A DNA stretch of 47,362 nucleotides from Acidobacteriota bacterium (GTDB lineage: Bacteria; Acidobacteriota; JAAYUB01), in contig JAGNHB010000045.1 in assembly GCA_018001935.1 (NCBI GenBank), positions 1 through 47,362 on the forward strand, in the 5' to 3' direction. The stretch's first letter is position 1; the number at the start of each line of letters is the position of its first letter. Shown piece by piece: positions 39,527 to 47,362 of the stretch. The notes under the pieces were generated by a model. That model saw only the letters and a program-made list of their open reading frames with translations, ran no database searches and was not told the origin of the DNA. The translations under genes were made by a program, and so were the position numbers.

Positions 39527-41158
39527 TTACCGGTTCACCACCCGCCAGGCCAGGTCCGGCACGGTGGCGGGCGTGAGCGGCCCCGAGGAGAGGACGGCGG
39601 GCCCGTCCAGGTACCAGGCGGACAGGTCGCCGCTGGCGGTGTTCCGCCAGACGAGGTCCGTTTTCCCGTCGCCGTTGAAGTCGCCCGACGCCGCGACTTC
39701 CCAGGCCGCGTCCACCGAGGGGAAGGCCGACGTGGACGTCACGGTCTCGCCGGCGAGGTACCAGAGCGAGTTCGCCCCCGACGTGTGCCGCCAGAGGAGG
39801 TCGGGGCGGCCGTCGCCGTTGAAGTCGGCCACGGAGGCCACCGTCCACGCGGTGCCCGCGGAGGGGAGGATGGCCTGGCCCTCGAGGGCGGTCCCCGCCA
39901 GGTACCAGGCGGAGAGGGCCCCGGTGGAGCTGTTTCGCCAGAGGACGTCGGTGAGCCCGTCGAAGTTGAAATCGGCCAGGCCGACGGGGGACCAGGGGGC
40001 GGCCACGGAGGGGAAGGCCAGGGAACCGGTGACCGCGTTGCCGTCCAGGGCCCAGATGGAGTGGGCCCCCGAGGACGGGTGACGCCAGAAGAGGTCCGCC
40101 TCGCCGTCGTTGTTGAAGTCGGCGGCCCCCACAAGGGACCAGGCGGTTTCGACGGAAGCGAGGGGCAGGCTCCCGGCGTAAGCGGCGCCGTTCATCAGCC
40201 AGATGGAGTTGGAGCCGGTGGAGAGGTTCCGCCACAGGAGGTCGGGCTTGCCGTTGCGGTCGAAATCGCAGGGCGCCTTGTACGAGACGCCGTCCCAGCC
40301 GGCCAGGCGGGCGAGGAGCCACCAGAAGGCCCGGCCCTTGCGAACGCAGTTGAGCTCCTCGGAGTGGGCGCAGTCCCCGCAGGCGGAGGCGATCTGGGCC
40401 AGTTCGTGGCCGGGGTGCGCCGCGATCCAGTTGACGGCCCAGTTGGCGTCGCCCCAGGGGTTGCCGTCGCCGTTGCTGTCGTACTCGCAGCTGTCCAGGC
40501 CGAACAGGGCCAGGTAGTTCGTCGCCCCGTCGGGGTCGTAGCTCTCGATGTCGGCGAAGTCGAAGAGAATCTTGTTGTGGGTGGTGCAGTAGTTGCGGAT
40601 CCGCTGGTTCATCAGGTTCAGGGTCCCCGTGGTGCCGCTGCCGTCCAGGTGGCCCGTCATGTAGACGAACTTCACGCCGGGGTACTGCGTCTCCAGGGCG
40701 TCCATGGCGTTGAGGTAGGCGTCGATCCCCGCCTCCGTGTTGTCGCTCACCCCGCCGCACCAGGACCAGATCACCACGTTCCGGTCGTTGGCGGGGAGGT
40801 TGAGCATGGCGACGGTGGCGTCGCGCCAGGCGAGGTCGCCGTTGTGCCCCAGGTCGGAAGCGCCCCCGGCATTGCCCCAGTAGTCGTTGAGGAAGACGCC
40901 GGCGTGGAGCCCCCAGTAGGCCGAGTCGAAATAGAACAGGTCGCCGTCGCTGCCCCGGAAGGCCTCGATCCCGGTGACGAGCTGGCTGCCGTGGGACGTG
41001 TGGCCGTAGCCGACCAGCAGGGTGCTCTTGGCCTGCAGGACCCAATAGTCGGGGATGCGGTGGACGTCGGTGCAGAAGTGGTCGATGGTGTAACCCTGGG
41101 CCAGGGCGGCCGCGGTGAGAAAGGCAAGGGTGGCGAAGACCCCCGGAAGCTTCTTCAT
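39527..41158 (-). CDS. Exported protein with SGNH-like N-domain and five FG-GAP repeats (543 aa)
   Basis: ATG 41158 follows GGAGGAGG. A signal peptide covers residues 1-20 (cut after ALA). Residues about 40-300 form a domain with LLVGYGHTSHGSQL, VVIWSWCGGVSDN and YMTGHLDGSG, loosely like SGNH hydrolases; I do not recognise a named family. Five FG-GAP/VCBS repeats follow, each with a Ca2+-loop such as DFNGDGKTDLVWR and a WxLxG turn, about 47 residues apart, as in integrin-like propellers. It is probably a secreted or surface carbohydrate- or ester-active protein. The 3' end abuts REP array B. Confidence 0.85.
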   Translation of the reverse strand: MKKLPGVFATLAFLTAAALAQGYTIDHFCTDVHRIPDYWVLQAKSTLLVGYGHTSHGSQLVTGIEAFRGSDGDLFYFDSAYWGLHAGVFLNDYWGNAGGASDLGHNGDLAWRDATVAMLNLPANDRNVVIWSWCGGVSDNTEAGIDAYLNAMDALETQYPGVKFVYMTGHLDGSGTTGTLNLMNQRIRNYCTTHNKILFDFADIESYDPDGATNYLALFGLDSCEYDSNGDGNPWGDANWAVNWIAAHPGHELAQIASACGDCAHSEELNCVRKGRAFWWLLARLAGWDGVSYKAPCDFDRNGKPDLLWRNLSTGSNSIWLMNGAAYAGSLPLASVETAWSLVGAADFNNDGEADLFWRHPSSGAHSIWALDGNAVTGSLAFPSVAAPWSPVGLADFNFDGLTDVLWRNSSTGALSAWYLAGTALEGQAILPSAGTAWTVASVADFNGDGRPDLLWRHTSGANSLWYLAGETVTSTSAFPSVDAAWEVAASGDFNGDGKTDLVWRNTASGDLSAWYLDGPAVLSSGPLTPATVPDLAWRVVNR

Positions 41159-41245
41159 AACCTCCTCCTTTAAAAGGGATGTACTCAACCCCCCCCCCGC
41201 CCGTTCGGCGACCCGGCGCGAATCGGGGGCGATAAAAACGTCGTC

Positions 41246-41274
41246 ATGATAGCGCATCGCGGGGCGATTGTCTT
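41246..41274 (-). promoter_or_regulatory. Promoter of the FG-GAP protein gene
   Basis: On the minus strand AAGACA (41274-41269), a 17-base spacer and TATCAT (41251-41246) lie about 90 bases before the start codon and directly after the upstream GGDEF gene. Confidence 0.5.
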
Positions 41275-41280
41275 GCCTGA

Positions 41281-42297
41281 TTACCGGGTGGCCGCCGCTT
41301 TCGACCTGGAACGGCCCGTGCTGCCCGCGTCCTGCCCCCCGGGGGCAGGGTCTTCCCCTCCGGGGTTCGATGGTACGCTGCCGCCAGCCGGCGCCGGCTG
41401 GAGCGCGGGGGGGACCCGGCACGCCCGGCCGCTGCAGGTGTGCACCACCACCTTTCCCTTCCCGCCGGTTTTTCCCCGGTACATGGCCGCGTCGGCGCAC
41501 CGGATGAGGTCCCAGGGGTCGTCGGGGACCTTCCGGCAGAAGGCGATCCCGGCGCTGACCCCCAGCCGGGAGCGGGGGTAGGATTCGCCGCAGTCCCGGA
41601 TCCGCTCGAGCACCCGTCGGACCGTGGCCTCCGCGCTCTCCCGGTCCGGGTCCCAGAGCAGGACGGCGAACTCGTCGCCCCCCAGCCGGGCCACGAGGTC
41701 GGTGGCGCGGAAGGTGTCCCGGATCCGCTCCGACAGGGTGACCAGGAGGGCATCCCCGGCGTCGTGACCGTAAAGGTCGTTGACGTTTTTGAAGTTGTCC
41801 AGGTCGAAGTAGACCAGGCAGAGCGGGCTCCCGTCGCGCCGGGCCCGGGCGTGCTCCACCCGGAGGGCTTCCTTGAAGGCCCGGGAGTTGGCGAGCCCGG
41901 TCAGGGGGTCGGTCCGGGCGAGGTCCCGTTCCCGCCGGAGCAGGTCCTGGAGCTTCCGGCGGTCCTGCCGGAGGAGGGCGAGCAGGACCCCCAGGGCGAC
42001 GTAGATGACGGCCCGCGAGGTCCAGTTCCAGAAGGTGAGACGCAGGTCCGGGGCCCCTTGGGTGCCCAGGTCGACCCCCAGCCAGCAGAAACTGGCGGAG
42101 AGGGCCAGCAGCAGGGCGGACACCGGGCCGCTCCACCACCCGGCCAGGCAGACCGGGACCAGGTACAGCAGGGAAAGCCCGAGGTCCGGACCGGTGACGG
42201 CATCGAGCCACCCGATGCCCGCGAGCATCCCCAGCCCGGCCGTGAACCACAGCCAGGGCCCCGCGTGCGGAAAACGGGGCGGTGCGGCGGATTCCAT
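41281..42297 (-). CDS. Membrane diguanylate cyclase, paralogue 1 (338 aa)
   Basis: About four hydrophobic segments (residues 12-125, including TGPDLGLSLLYLVPVCLAGW) form the sensor part. The GGDEF domain follows: DPLTGLANSRAF, YFDLDNFKNVNDLYGHDAGD, and ARLGGDEFAVLLW with an intact active motif. RATD five residues before it is the inhibitory I-site. The enzyme should make cyclic di-GMP from GTP. A Pro/Ser-rich tail of ~60 residues ends it. I chose ATG 42297, with GGAGGG at the right distance, over an upstream ATG. It is a paralogue of the next gene, in tandem. Confidence 0.92.
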   Translation of the reverse strand: MESAAPPRFPHAGPWLWFTAGLGMLAGIGWLDAVTGPDLGLSLLYLVPVCLAGWWSGPVSALLLALSASFCWLGVDLGTQGAPDLRLTFWNWTSRAVIYVALGVLLALLRQDRRKLQDLLRRERDLARTDPLTGLANSRAFKEALRVEHARARRDGSPLCLVYFDLDNFKNVNDLYGHDAGDALLVTLSERIRDTFRATDLVARLGGDEFAVLLWDPDRESAEATVRRVLERIRDCGESYPRSRLGVSAGIAFCRKVPDDPWDLIRCADAAMYRGKTGGKGKVVVHTCSGRACRVPPALQPAPAGGSVPSNPGGEDPAPGGQDAGSTGRSRSKAAATR

Positions 42298-42578
42298 TCG
42301 ATCCCTCCATTCGGGCGTGCAGGGCCCGGAAGCGTTTGGGAGGCCCACCCGGCCGATTGGCTTTTAATCATCCCCGGAGGGTCCGCTTCCCGTTCCGTGA
42401 GGGAGGGGGGCTCCCTGGGTTTGGATGCACGGGAGGGGATCGGTGGGTTCGAAAATCGAATCGTTGAGCGTGGACAGTCCCGCATATATCCCGGATTCGG
42501 ATCTCACGGAGGCACAGAGGCAGTGAGAAGACGCAAGGCTCAGTTCGTATCCCCGCGCTCCCGGTTTTCACGAGTGCA

Positions 42579-43499
42579 TCAACCTTCTCCGGAGGGGGTT
42601 GGACCGGGGGTTGCGGCTTCGCAGCCGGCCCCGTCGCAGGCCCGTAAGACGATTTTCCCCTTTCCCTCGGCCTTTCCCTGGTACATGGCGGCATCGGCGC
42701 AGCGAAGGATGGACTGGAGGTCCTCCGGGACCCTTTCGCAGAAAGCGATCCCCGCGCTGACGCCCACCCCGGCCCGGGGATAGGCTTCGGCACAGGCCCG
42801 GACCTGGTCCAGCACCCGGCGGGTGATCGCCTCGGCGCAGGCCGGGTCGCACTCCCAGAGCAGGGCCGCGAACTCGTCCCCGCCGAGGCGCGCCACCGGG
42901 TCCGTGGCGCGGAAAGCGCTCCGGATGCGGCCGCTCAGGGCGACCAGGAGGTCGTCCCCGGCTTCGTGGCCGTAGAGGTCGTTGACGCGCTTGAAGTTGT
43001 CCAGGTCGAAATAGACCAGGCAGAGGGGATGCCCGTCCCGCCGGGCCCGGGCGTGCTCGAGCTGGAAGGCGGAGAGGAAGGCCCTCGAGTTGGCGAGGCC
43101 GGTCAGGGGGTCCGTCAGGGCGAGGGTCTTCTGCCGCTCGAGAAGTTCCTGGAGCCGGCGCCGGTCGGCCCGGAGGAGGGCGAGCAGGATGCCCAGGGCC
43201 AGGTAGATCAAAACCCGCGTGGCCCAGTTCCAGAGCGAGATCTCCAGGTGCCCGACGCCCAGGGCGGCAAGGTCCGACCACAGCCAGAACAGGCTGGCAA
43301 AGACCGCCAGCAGCGCGGCGGAGGACTGACCGAGCCACCACCCCGCCAGGCACACGGGAACCAGGTAGAGGAGCGAGAGGCCGATCTCCGGGCCGGTGAC
43401 GTGGTCGAGCCACCCGATGCCCACGATCAGGGCCAGACTGGACAAGAAGAGAAACAGGTGTTTCCTATGCGACAGCCACGGAAAGTTGAGGGTTTCCAT
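42579..43499 (-). CDS. Membrane diguanylate cyclase, paralogue 2 (306 aa)
   Basis: The protein aligns with paralogue 1 from start to end: the same membrane part (TGPEIGLSLLYLVPVCLAGW), DPLTGLANSRAF, YFDLDNFKRVNDLYGHEAGD, ARLGGDEFAALLW and RATD I-site. So both copies look catalytically intact and feedback-inhibited. It lacks the long tail of paralogue 1. I chose ATG 43499 because the two proteins align from there; earlier in-frame ATG codons lack ribosome sites. The ligand sensed is unknown. Confidence 0.9.
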   Translation of the reverse strand: METLNFPWLSHRKHLFLFLSSLALIVGIGWLDHVTGPEIGLSLLYLVPVCLAGWWLGQSSAALLAVFASLFWLWSDLAALGVGHLEISLWNWATRVLIYLALGILLALLRADRRRLQELLERQKTLALTDPLTGLANSRAFLSAFQLEHARARRDGHPLCLVYFDLDNFKRVNDLYGHEAGDDLLVALSGRIRSAFRATDPVARLGGDEFAALLWECDPACAEAITRRVLDQVRACAEAYPRAGVGVSAGIAFCERVPEDLQSILRCADAAMYQGKAEGKGKIVLRACDGAGCEAATPGPTPSGEG

Positions 43500-43888
43500 C
43501 GGGACCTTCCCGCCGGGCCTCCCGGAGCCCGACTTGTCGGAGCCCTTGACCAGGGGCTGATTCTTTCCGGCCATGACGGCCGAAGCCAGCGCCAAGCCGA
43601 TCATCGCCACGGGAGAAAGACGTCGCGGTTATCCCGCTTTTCTCTCCGGGTGGATGCTGCGGTCATTCTATCACCGGCAAATCCCGGAAGTCCAAGTCTT
43701 CCATGCTTGGTTGTACGGGAAACGGATGGCCCGGCAACCGCGTCCGGAACCCGAATCGCACGGTGTGTTTCGGGCCGTTCCGGCGCCCCTGCCGGGGCGC
43801 ACGGGGTTTATCACGTCGCCGGACTCTCCGCCCTTTCGGGGCCGGTTGCCTCCGAACACAATCCGGCACCCTCCGGGACGAACCTGAC
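43500..43888 (+). other. ~390-bp non-coding interval
   Basis: The stretch separates the promoter side of GGDEF paralogue 2 from the terminator of the flavoprotein operon. I see no supported gene, tRNA or strong promoter in it. Confidence 0.5.
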
Positions 43889-43924
43889 AAAACCTTGCAC
43901 GGGCGAATGCCTGTGCAAGGTTTT
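43889..43924 (-). terminator. Strong, probably bidirectional terminator of the flavoprotein operon
   Basis: AAAACCTTGCAC (43889-43900) pairs perfectly with GTGCAAGGTTTT (43913-43924), and the loop can pair further. On the minus strand the stem includes the last bases of the stop codon at 43923-43925 and ends in TTTT. Confidence 0.85.
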
Positions 43925-45071
43925 ATTTCAGCATCTCCATGCCGGAGAAGTCGCGGTAGAGGGTCAATTGTTCGAAAATATGATCGTAGGCCGTCGAGCC
44001 GTCCACCAGGACCTCGGCCAGGATCACGCCGAGACCCGGGCCCAGCATGAAGCCCTGCCCGCACATCCCCACCGCCAGCATCAGGTTGTCGAAGTCCCGG
44101 GGACGCCCCACCACGGGGAAGCCGTCGGGGGTCATGGGGTAGAGCCCGCGCCAGGTCCTCCGGATGCGGAGGTTGCGCAGTCGGGGGTAGAGTTCCACCA
44201 TCCGGCGCACCACCAGGGGAAGGAAGGAGGAGGTGTTGTCCATGTCCTGCCCCAGGATCTTCGGCTCGGGGGTGATGCAGAAGACCACCTGGTCTTCCTT
44301 GTTCTGGTAAAAGTAGTAGTTGGCCGATTCCGAGTCCGCGCGGATGTCCACCACCATGGGCTGGAAAAAGCGCTTCACGGGCTCGGTGATCCCCGCCTCG
44401 TGGCAGTCGGGGTAGACGGGCAGGTCGAGGCCGGAGAGGGCGCCGACGCGCCGGGCGTCCGCGCCCGCGGCGTTGACGAGGGTCCCGAAGGCATATTCGT
44501 CCTTGTCGGTCCTGACCCGGACCACGCGGCGCCCCTCGGCGCTCACGCTCCCCACGCTCTCCCCGAAGCGGAAGTCCACGCCCGCGTCGCAGGCCAGCTT
44601 GTAGAAGGCGTCCGCCACCTTCAGGGGCGAGGCGGAGCCGTCGTGGGGGGAGAAGGTGCCGCCCCGCAGGCCGTTGGGGTTGATCCCGGGCACCAGTTCC
44701 TTGACCCGTTCCGGGCCGACCCAGCCGATGTCGAGGCCGTGCCGGTTCTGGATGACGAGGAGGTCCTTCAGGGCTTTCTCTTTCCGGGGGTCGTAGACCG
44801 GGTAGAGGTAGCCGCCCTCGATCCAGTCCACGTCCATCCCGTAGTCGCGCTCCATGTGCCGGACCACGTCCAGGGCCTTGAGGCAGATGGCGATCTTGGC
44901 CGGGTCCGAGTGGGTGGCCCGGATCCCGCCGATGGCGGCCCGGTTCTGGCCGCGGCCCACCGAGGGCATCTTCTCGACGACGCCCACGGAGAGGCCCTTC
45001 TTCGCCAGGAACAGCGCCACGGGCAGTCCCACGCTCCCCCCGCCGATCACGAGCACGTCGTAGGTCTTCAT
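43923..45071 (-). CDS. DAO-type FAD-dependent oxidoreductase, SoxB-like subunit (382 aa)
   Basis: The dinucleotide motif is VLVIGGGSVGLPVALFLAKK (about 7-26), with VVEKMPSVGRGQNRAAIGG behind it. TLVNAAGADA, TPDGFPVVG and MCGQGFMLGPGLG complete the glycine-oxidase / sarcosine-oxidase beta (DAO) pattern. It would oxidise an amino acid, N-methyl amino acid or cyclic imino acid, with electrons passed to the partner. Its ATG overlaps the partner stop by four bases, so a stable two-subunit complex is likely. Hydroxyproline, proline or sarcosine dehydrogenase are options; sequence alone does not decide. Confidence 0.9.
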   Translation of the reverse strand: MKTYDVLVIGGGSVGLPVALFLAKKGLSVGVVEKMPSVGRGQNRAAIGGIRATHSDPAKIAICLKALDVVRHMERDYGMDVDWIEGGYLYPVYDPRKEKALKDLLVIQNRHGLDIGWVGPERVKELVPGINPNGLRGGTFSPHDGSASPLKVADAFYKLACDAGVDFRFGESVGSVSAEGRRVVRVRTDKDEYAFGTLVNAAGADARRVGALSGLDLPVYPDCHEAGITEPVKRFFQPMVVDIRADSESANYYFYQNKEDQVVFCITPEPKILGQDMDNTSSFLPLVVRRMVELYPRLRNLRIRRTWRGLYPMTPDGFPVVGRPRDFDNLMLAVGMCGQGFMLGPGLGVILAEVLVDGSTAYDHIFEQLTLYRDFSGMEMLK

Positions 45072-47146
45072 TGCTCACCCCCCTCGCCTTTCTCGTTGAT
45101 GAGGGCGTACATGGGCACCTCCACGCTCAGGGGTCGCGGCGTGCCCGGCGTCACCGTCTTCCAGTCCACGCCCGCGAGACGGAAGACCATGGGGTAGAGC
45201 ACCGAGCAGGTCTTGGACCCGCAGGCCCCCATGCTCGCGCGGATCTGCTTCAACTGGTTGACGTCGGTGACCCGGTGGGTCCGGATGTGGTCCACCAGTT
45301 CCTTCACCGTGACCCGCTCGCAGCGGCAGACCACGCCGTTCTCCGGGACATAGCTGAAGTCCGCCTCCGGCAGCGGCTCGGTGACGGCGGGGTCCTGCAC
45401 CCGGATGCCGGCCGCCTTCGGGCCGTTCTCCAGGGAACACCGGACTTTCACCAGGTGGGTCTTGTGCTTGCGGTTGACCTTGATGTCCAGCACCTCGGCG
45501 TCCTCGAGGTAGTCCCCCTCCTGGCCCATGATGGGGATGCGGTCCCCGGGCTTGAAGGCGGGGTTGTACTCGTGGGGCAGGATCACTTCGGCGTGGGCGT
45601 CGTCCGCCCGGCGTGCCAGGGTGACGGCCAGGCCGGGGCAGATCGCCACGCAGAGGGTGCAGCCCGTGCAGGGGCCCGTCAGCTCCGGGATGTCCATGAT
45701 GTTCCCTTGGCGCTTCACCAGGTGGATGGAGTCCTTGGGGCAGACCGTGGTGCAGGGGTTGCACGGGATCTCCTGGTTGCAGAAGAACTGGGGCTGGAAC
45801 TTCTCCGTCAGCGGGACGTTGACCAGGGGGAAGATCTCGCCGGGGCGGCTCTTGAGGATCTCCGACTTCTCCCGCCAGGCGGGGTTGTCGGGGACGTCCA
45901 TGCCCAGGCGGCGCATCATCTCCACGGCCGCCATTCGCCCGCCGAACATGGCCGAGGACGCCTCGGCGATCTCGTCGGCGTCCCCCGCCTTCACGATGGT
46001 GATGCCATAGCGCTCCGCCACGGTGTAGAACTCGTCCACCGGCGTCAGCCCCACGGCGATGAGGAGGGTGTCCACGGCGAAGGTCTTCACGGTGTCCAGG
46101 AGGGGGTTCCAATCCTTGTCCACCTGCGCGATGGAGATGCGCTCCACCTTCCCCTCTCCCTCGGCGCAGAGGATGGTGTGGGAGAGGTGGATGGGCACGC
46201 CCATGCGCTGGATCTTGTCGGCGTGGACCTTGTAGCCGCTGACCTTGTCCAGGATGTCGATGATGCCCACGGGGGTGATGCCGGCCTGCAAGGCATGGTA
46301 GGCGGCGATGAGCCCGACGTTGCCGCTGCCGACGATGAAGACCCGGTCGGCGGCCTTCACCAGGTCGCGGTTGACCAGGGTCTGGAAGGCGCCGGCGCCG
46401 TAGACGCCGGGGAGGTCGTTGCCGGGGAAGACCAGGGAACGCTCCCGGGCGCCGGCCGTCAGCACGACCCCCTTGAACCCGATCAGGAGGTAGTTCCGGT
46501 TCCTGACGAAGACGCCGACCTTGTGGTCCTTGTAGACCCCTACCACCGACGACTCGGTGAGGACTTTCACGTTCGGCAGCGCCCGGACCTGGTCCTCCAG
46601 GAGGTGTCCGATGTCCACGCCGCGGGTGCCGGCGTAGCAGTCCTCCACCGAGCCGAAGAACTTGTGGGTCTGCAGGAGGAGCTTTCCGCCCAGGCGGTCC
46701 TTGTCCTCCACCAGGATCACGCTGAAACCGGCTTTCGCCAGGTCGATGGCGGCGGTGAGGCCGGAGGGCCCGGCGCCGATCACCAGCACGTCGCAGTACA
46801 GCTCCCGCTTCTCGTAGCCGGAGAGGGGCTGATCGTCGGCGGGCAGCTCGGGGAGGTGGAAGAGGGTGCGGATGTCCATCCCCTCCTCCAGCGGGGTGAC
46901 GCAGGACTTCTGGGGGAAGCCGTCCACCACCACGGTGCACTGGGAGCACTGGCCGTTGGCGCAGAAGATCCCCTGGGGCGCGTCCCCCCGGCGGTGGATG
47001 GAGAAGGTCTTGTAACCGTTGGCGAACAGGGCCGTGGCCACCATTTCGCCCCGGTACCCCGTGAGTTCCCGCCCGTCGAACCGGAAGCGGACCTCCTGAC
47101 GGGCCTCGGGAACCGGCAGGATCGGGTGTGAGAGAATGCGAGCCAT
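45068..47146 (-). CDS. Fused 2Fe-2S / FAD / ferredoxin / BFD oxidoreductase, alpha-type subunit (692 aa)
   Basis: I chose ATG 47146, with GAGGTGA upstream. Domains in order: a [2Fe-2S] domain with C62, C67, C70 and C82 (GIFCANGQCSQC...SCV), as in sarcosine oxidase alpha and HcnA. An FAD/NAD-binding part follows, with VIGAGPSGLTAAIDLAKAG (about 122-140) and VFIVGSGNVGLIAAY. Two 4Fe-4S motifs come next (IPCNPCTTVCPKDS; CTGCTLCVAICPG). Last is a BFD-like [2Fe-2S] end (VCRCERVTVKELVDH, ASMGACGSKTC). In relatives these are separate small subunits; here they are fused into one electron-transfer chain. It is the first gene of the operon with the DAO subunit. Confidence 0.92.
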   Translation of the reverse strand: MARILSHPILPVPEARQEVRFRFDGRELTGYRGEMVATALFANGYKTFSIHRRGDAPQGIFCANGQCSQCTVVVDGFPQKSCVTPLEEGMDIRTLFHLPELPADDQPLSGYEKRELYCDVLVIGAGPSGLTAAIDLAKAGFSVILVEDKDRLGGKLLLQTHKFFGSVEDCYAGTRGVDIGHLLEDQVRALPNVKVLTESSVVGVYKDHKVGVFVRNRNYLLIGFKGVVLTAGARERSLVFPGNDLPGVYGAGAFQTLVNRDLVKAADRVFIVGSGNVGLIAAYHALQAGITPVGIIDILDKVSGYKVHADKIQRMGVPIHLSHTILCAEGEGKVERISIAQVDKDWNPLLDTVKTFAVDTLLIAVGLTPVDEFYTVAERYGITIVKAGDADEIAEASSAMFGGRMAAVEMMRRLGMDVPDNPAWREKSEILKSRPGEIFPLVNVPLTEKFQPQFFCNQEIPCNPCTTVCPKDSIHLVKRQGNIMDIPELTGPCTGCTLCVAICPGLAVTLARRADDAHAEVILPHEYNPAFKPGDRIPIMGQEGDYLEDAEVLDIKVNRKHKTHLVKVRCSLENGPKAAGIRVQDPAVTEPLPEADFSYVPENGVVCRCERVTVKELVDHIRTHRVTDVNQLKQIRASMGACGSKTCSVLYPMVFRLAGVDWKTVTPGTPRPLSVEVPMYALINEKGEGGEQ

Positions 47147-47190
47147 TGTCACCTCGACGTGTCGGCAATTGTGAAACCGCAAACGGGGTA

Positions 47191-47219
47191 ATTTAGCAGG
47201 GGAAAGTCCCTTGGGCAAG
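47191..47219 (-). promoter_or_regulatory. Promoter of the flavoprotein operon
   Basis: On the minus strand TTGCCC (47219-47214), a 17-base spacer and TAAATT (47196-47191) lie 45 bases before ATG 47146. Nothing recognisable is seen between 47220 and the right edge. Confidence 0.55.
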
Positions 47220-47362
47220 CGGAAAAGTGCACGGTCAGCGGTTTCGCATCATGAGGACAAGCAGGGCCAAAAGGGGCGCGGTGAGAGGTTTTGAAGCGTT
47301 TCAGAGACAGCCGGCATTCTTGTGCGAGGGGGGTGATAGAGCAAAAGCGGCGGTAAAGTGGA

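Noticed and set aside
42298..42578. Insertion element between the two GGDEF genes.
   Set aside because: Only a short phrase repeat and unstructured sequence are seen; there are no inverted ends, target duplication or transposase.
47220..47362. Partial gene at the right edge.
   Set aside because: No frame shows a motif or clear coding character; the stretch reads as upstream sequence of the flavoprotein operon.

Overview
This GC-rich (by eye well above 60%) 47 kb bacterial chromosomal window carries about 31 protein genes and two tRNAs, with long stretches of repeats between them. The acidobacterial-type VWFA-related protein, DUF6485, several Sec-exported RHS, FG-GAP and beta-propeller proteins, and the house style of dispersed intergenic repeats suggest a Gram-negative bacterium of Acidobacteriota or a neighbouring phylum. 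This is inference from family content; no rRNA is present to settle it. Genes use strong GGAGG-type ribosome binding sites, some TTG/GTG starts, and 4-base or 8-base overlaps inside operons.

Layout. (1) 1-12.5 kb is an RHS island: a leftward operon of a four-repeat envelope protein and a 1398-aa RHS protein, and a divergent 1549-aa RHS protein that is bracketed by 373-bp direct repeats about 99% identical. (2) 12.5-15.3 kb holds an exported Cys-rich repeat protein, then mobB, an RlmI-type rRNA methyltransferase and a DUF6485 protein. (3) 15.6-20.2 kb is housekeeping: an AtpZ-like membrane protein, a PASTA protein, ribulose-phosphate 3-epimerase, a BamD-like protein and a response regulator with a long Pro/Glu-rich linker. 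(4) 20.2-23.0 kb has a hyperacidic Asp/Glu/Trp protein, tRNA-Gly(GCC) and tRNA-Cys(GCA) with terminators, microsatellite-like hexamer arrays, and a two-gene YkgJ/VWFA-related operon. (5) 23.2-27.6 kb has a DHH phosphoesterase, a lipoprotein, mltG, an unknown helical protein and a truncated YdeI/OmpD-type fragment beside a 33-bp hairpin minisatellite.

(6) 27.9-33.0 kb is a leftward operon of a cyanophycin-synthetase-like paralogue without a P-loop, a full-length cyanophycin synthetase (CphA) and ruvX. The CphA pair suggests synthesis of an Asp/Arg-type storage polymer; no cyanophycinase is in the window. (7) 33.3-37.4 kb has an exported beta-propeller lipoprotein and an S4 / OB-HD nuclease / UPF0104 flippase operon. 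(8) 37.9-41.2 kb holds a DUF1697 gene, then a Y1-family (RAYT-like) transposase flanked on both sides by matched, head-to-head REP arrays, then an exported FG-GAP protein. (9) 41.3-43.5 kb has two paralogous membrane diguanylate cyclases. (10) 43.9-47.1 kb is a two-gene operon for a flavin/iron-sulfur amine-type dehydrogenase (sarcosine-oxidase or hydroxyproline-dehydrogenase style) with promoter and terminator.

The most unusual items are the recombinogenic RHS cassette whose two RHS proteins share an unfamiliar C-terminal signature without recognisable immunity genes, the CphA plus decayed CphA pair, the RAYT with its REP arrays, and the repeat-built Cys-rich and Asp/Glu/Trp proteins.
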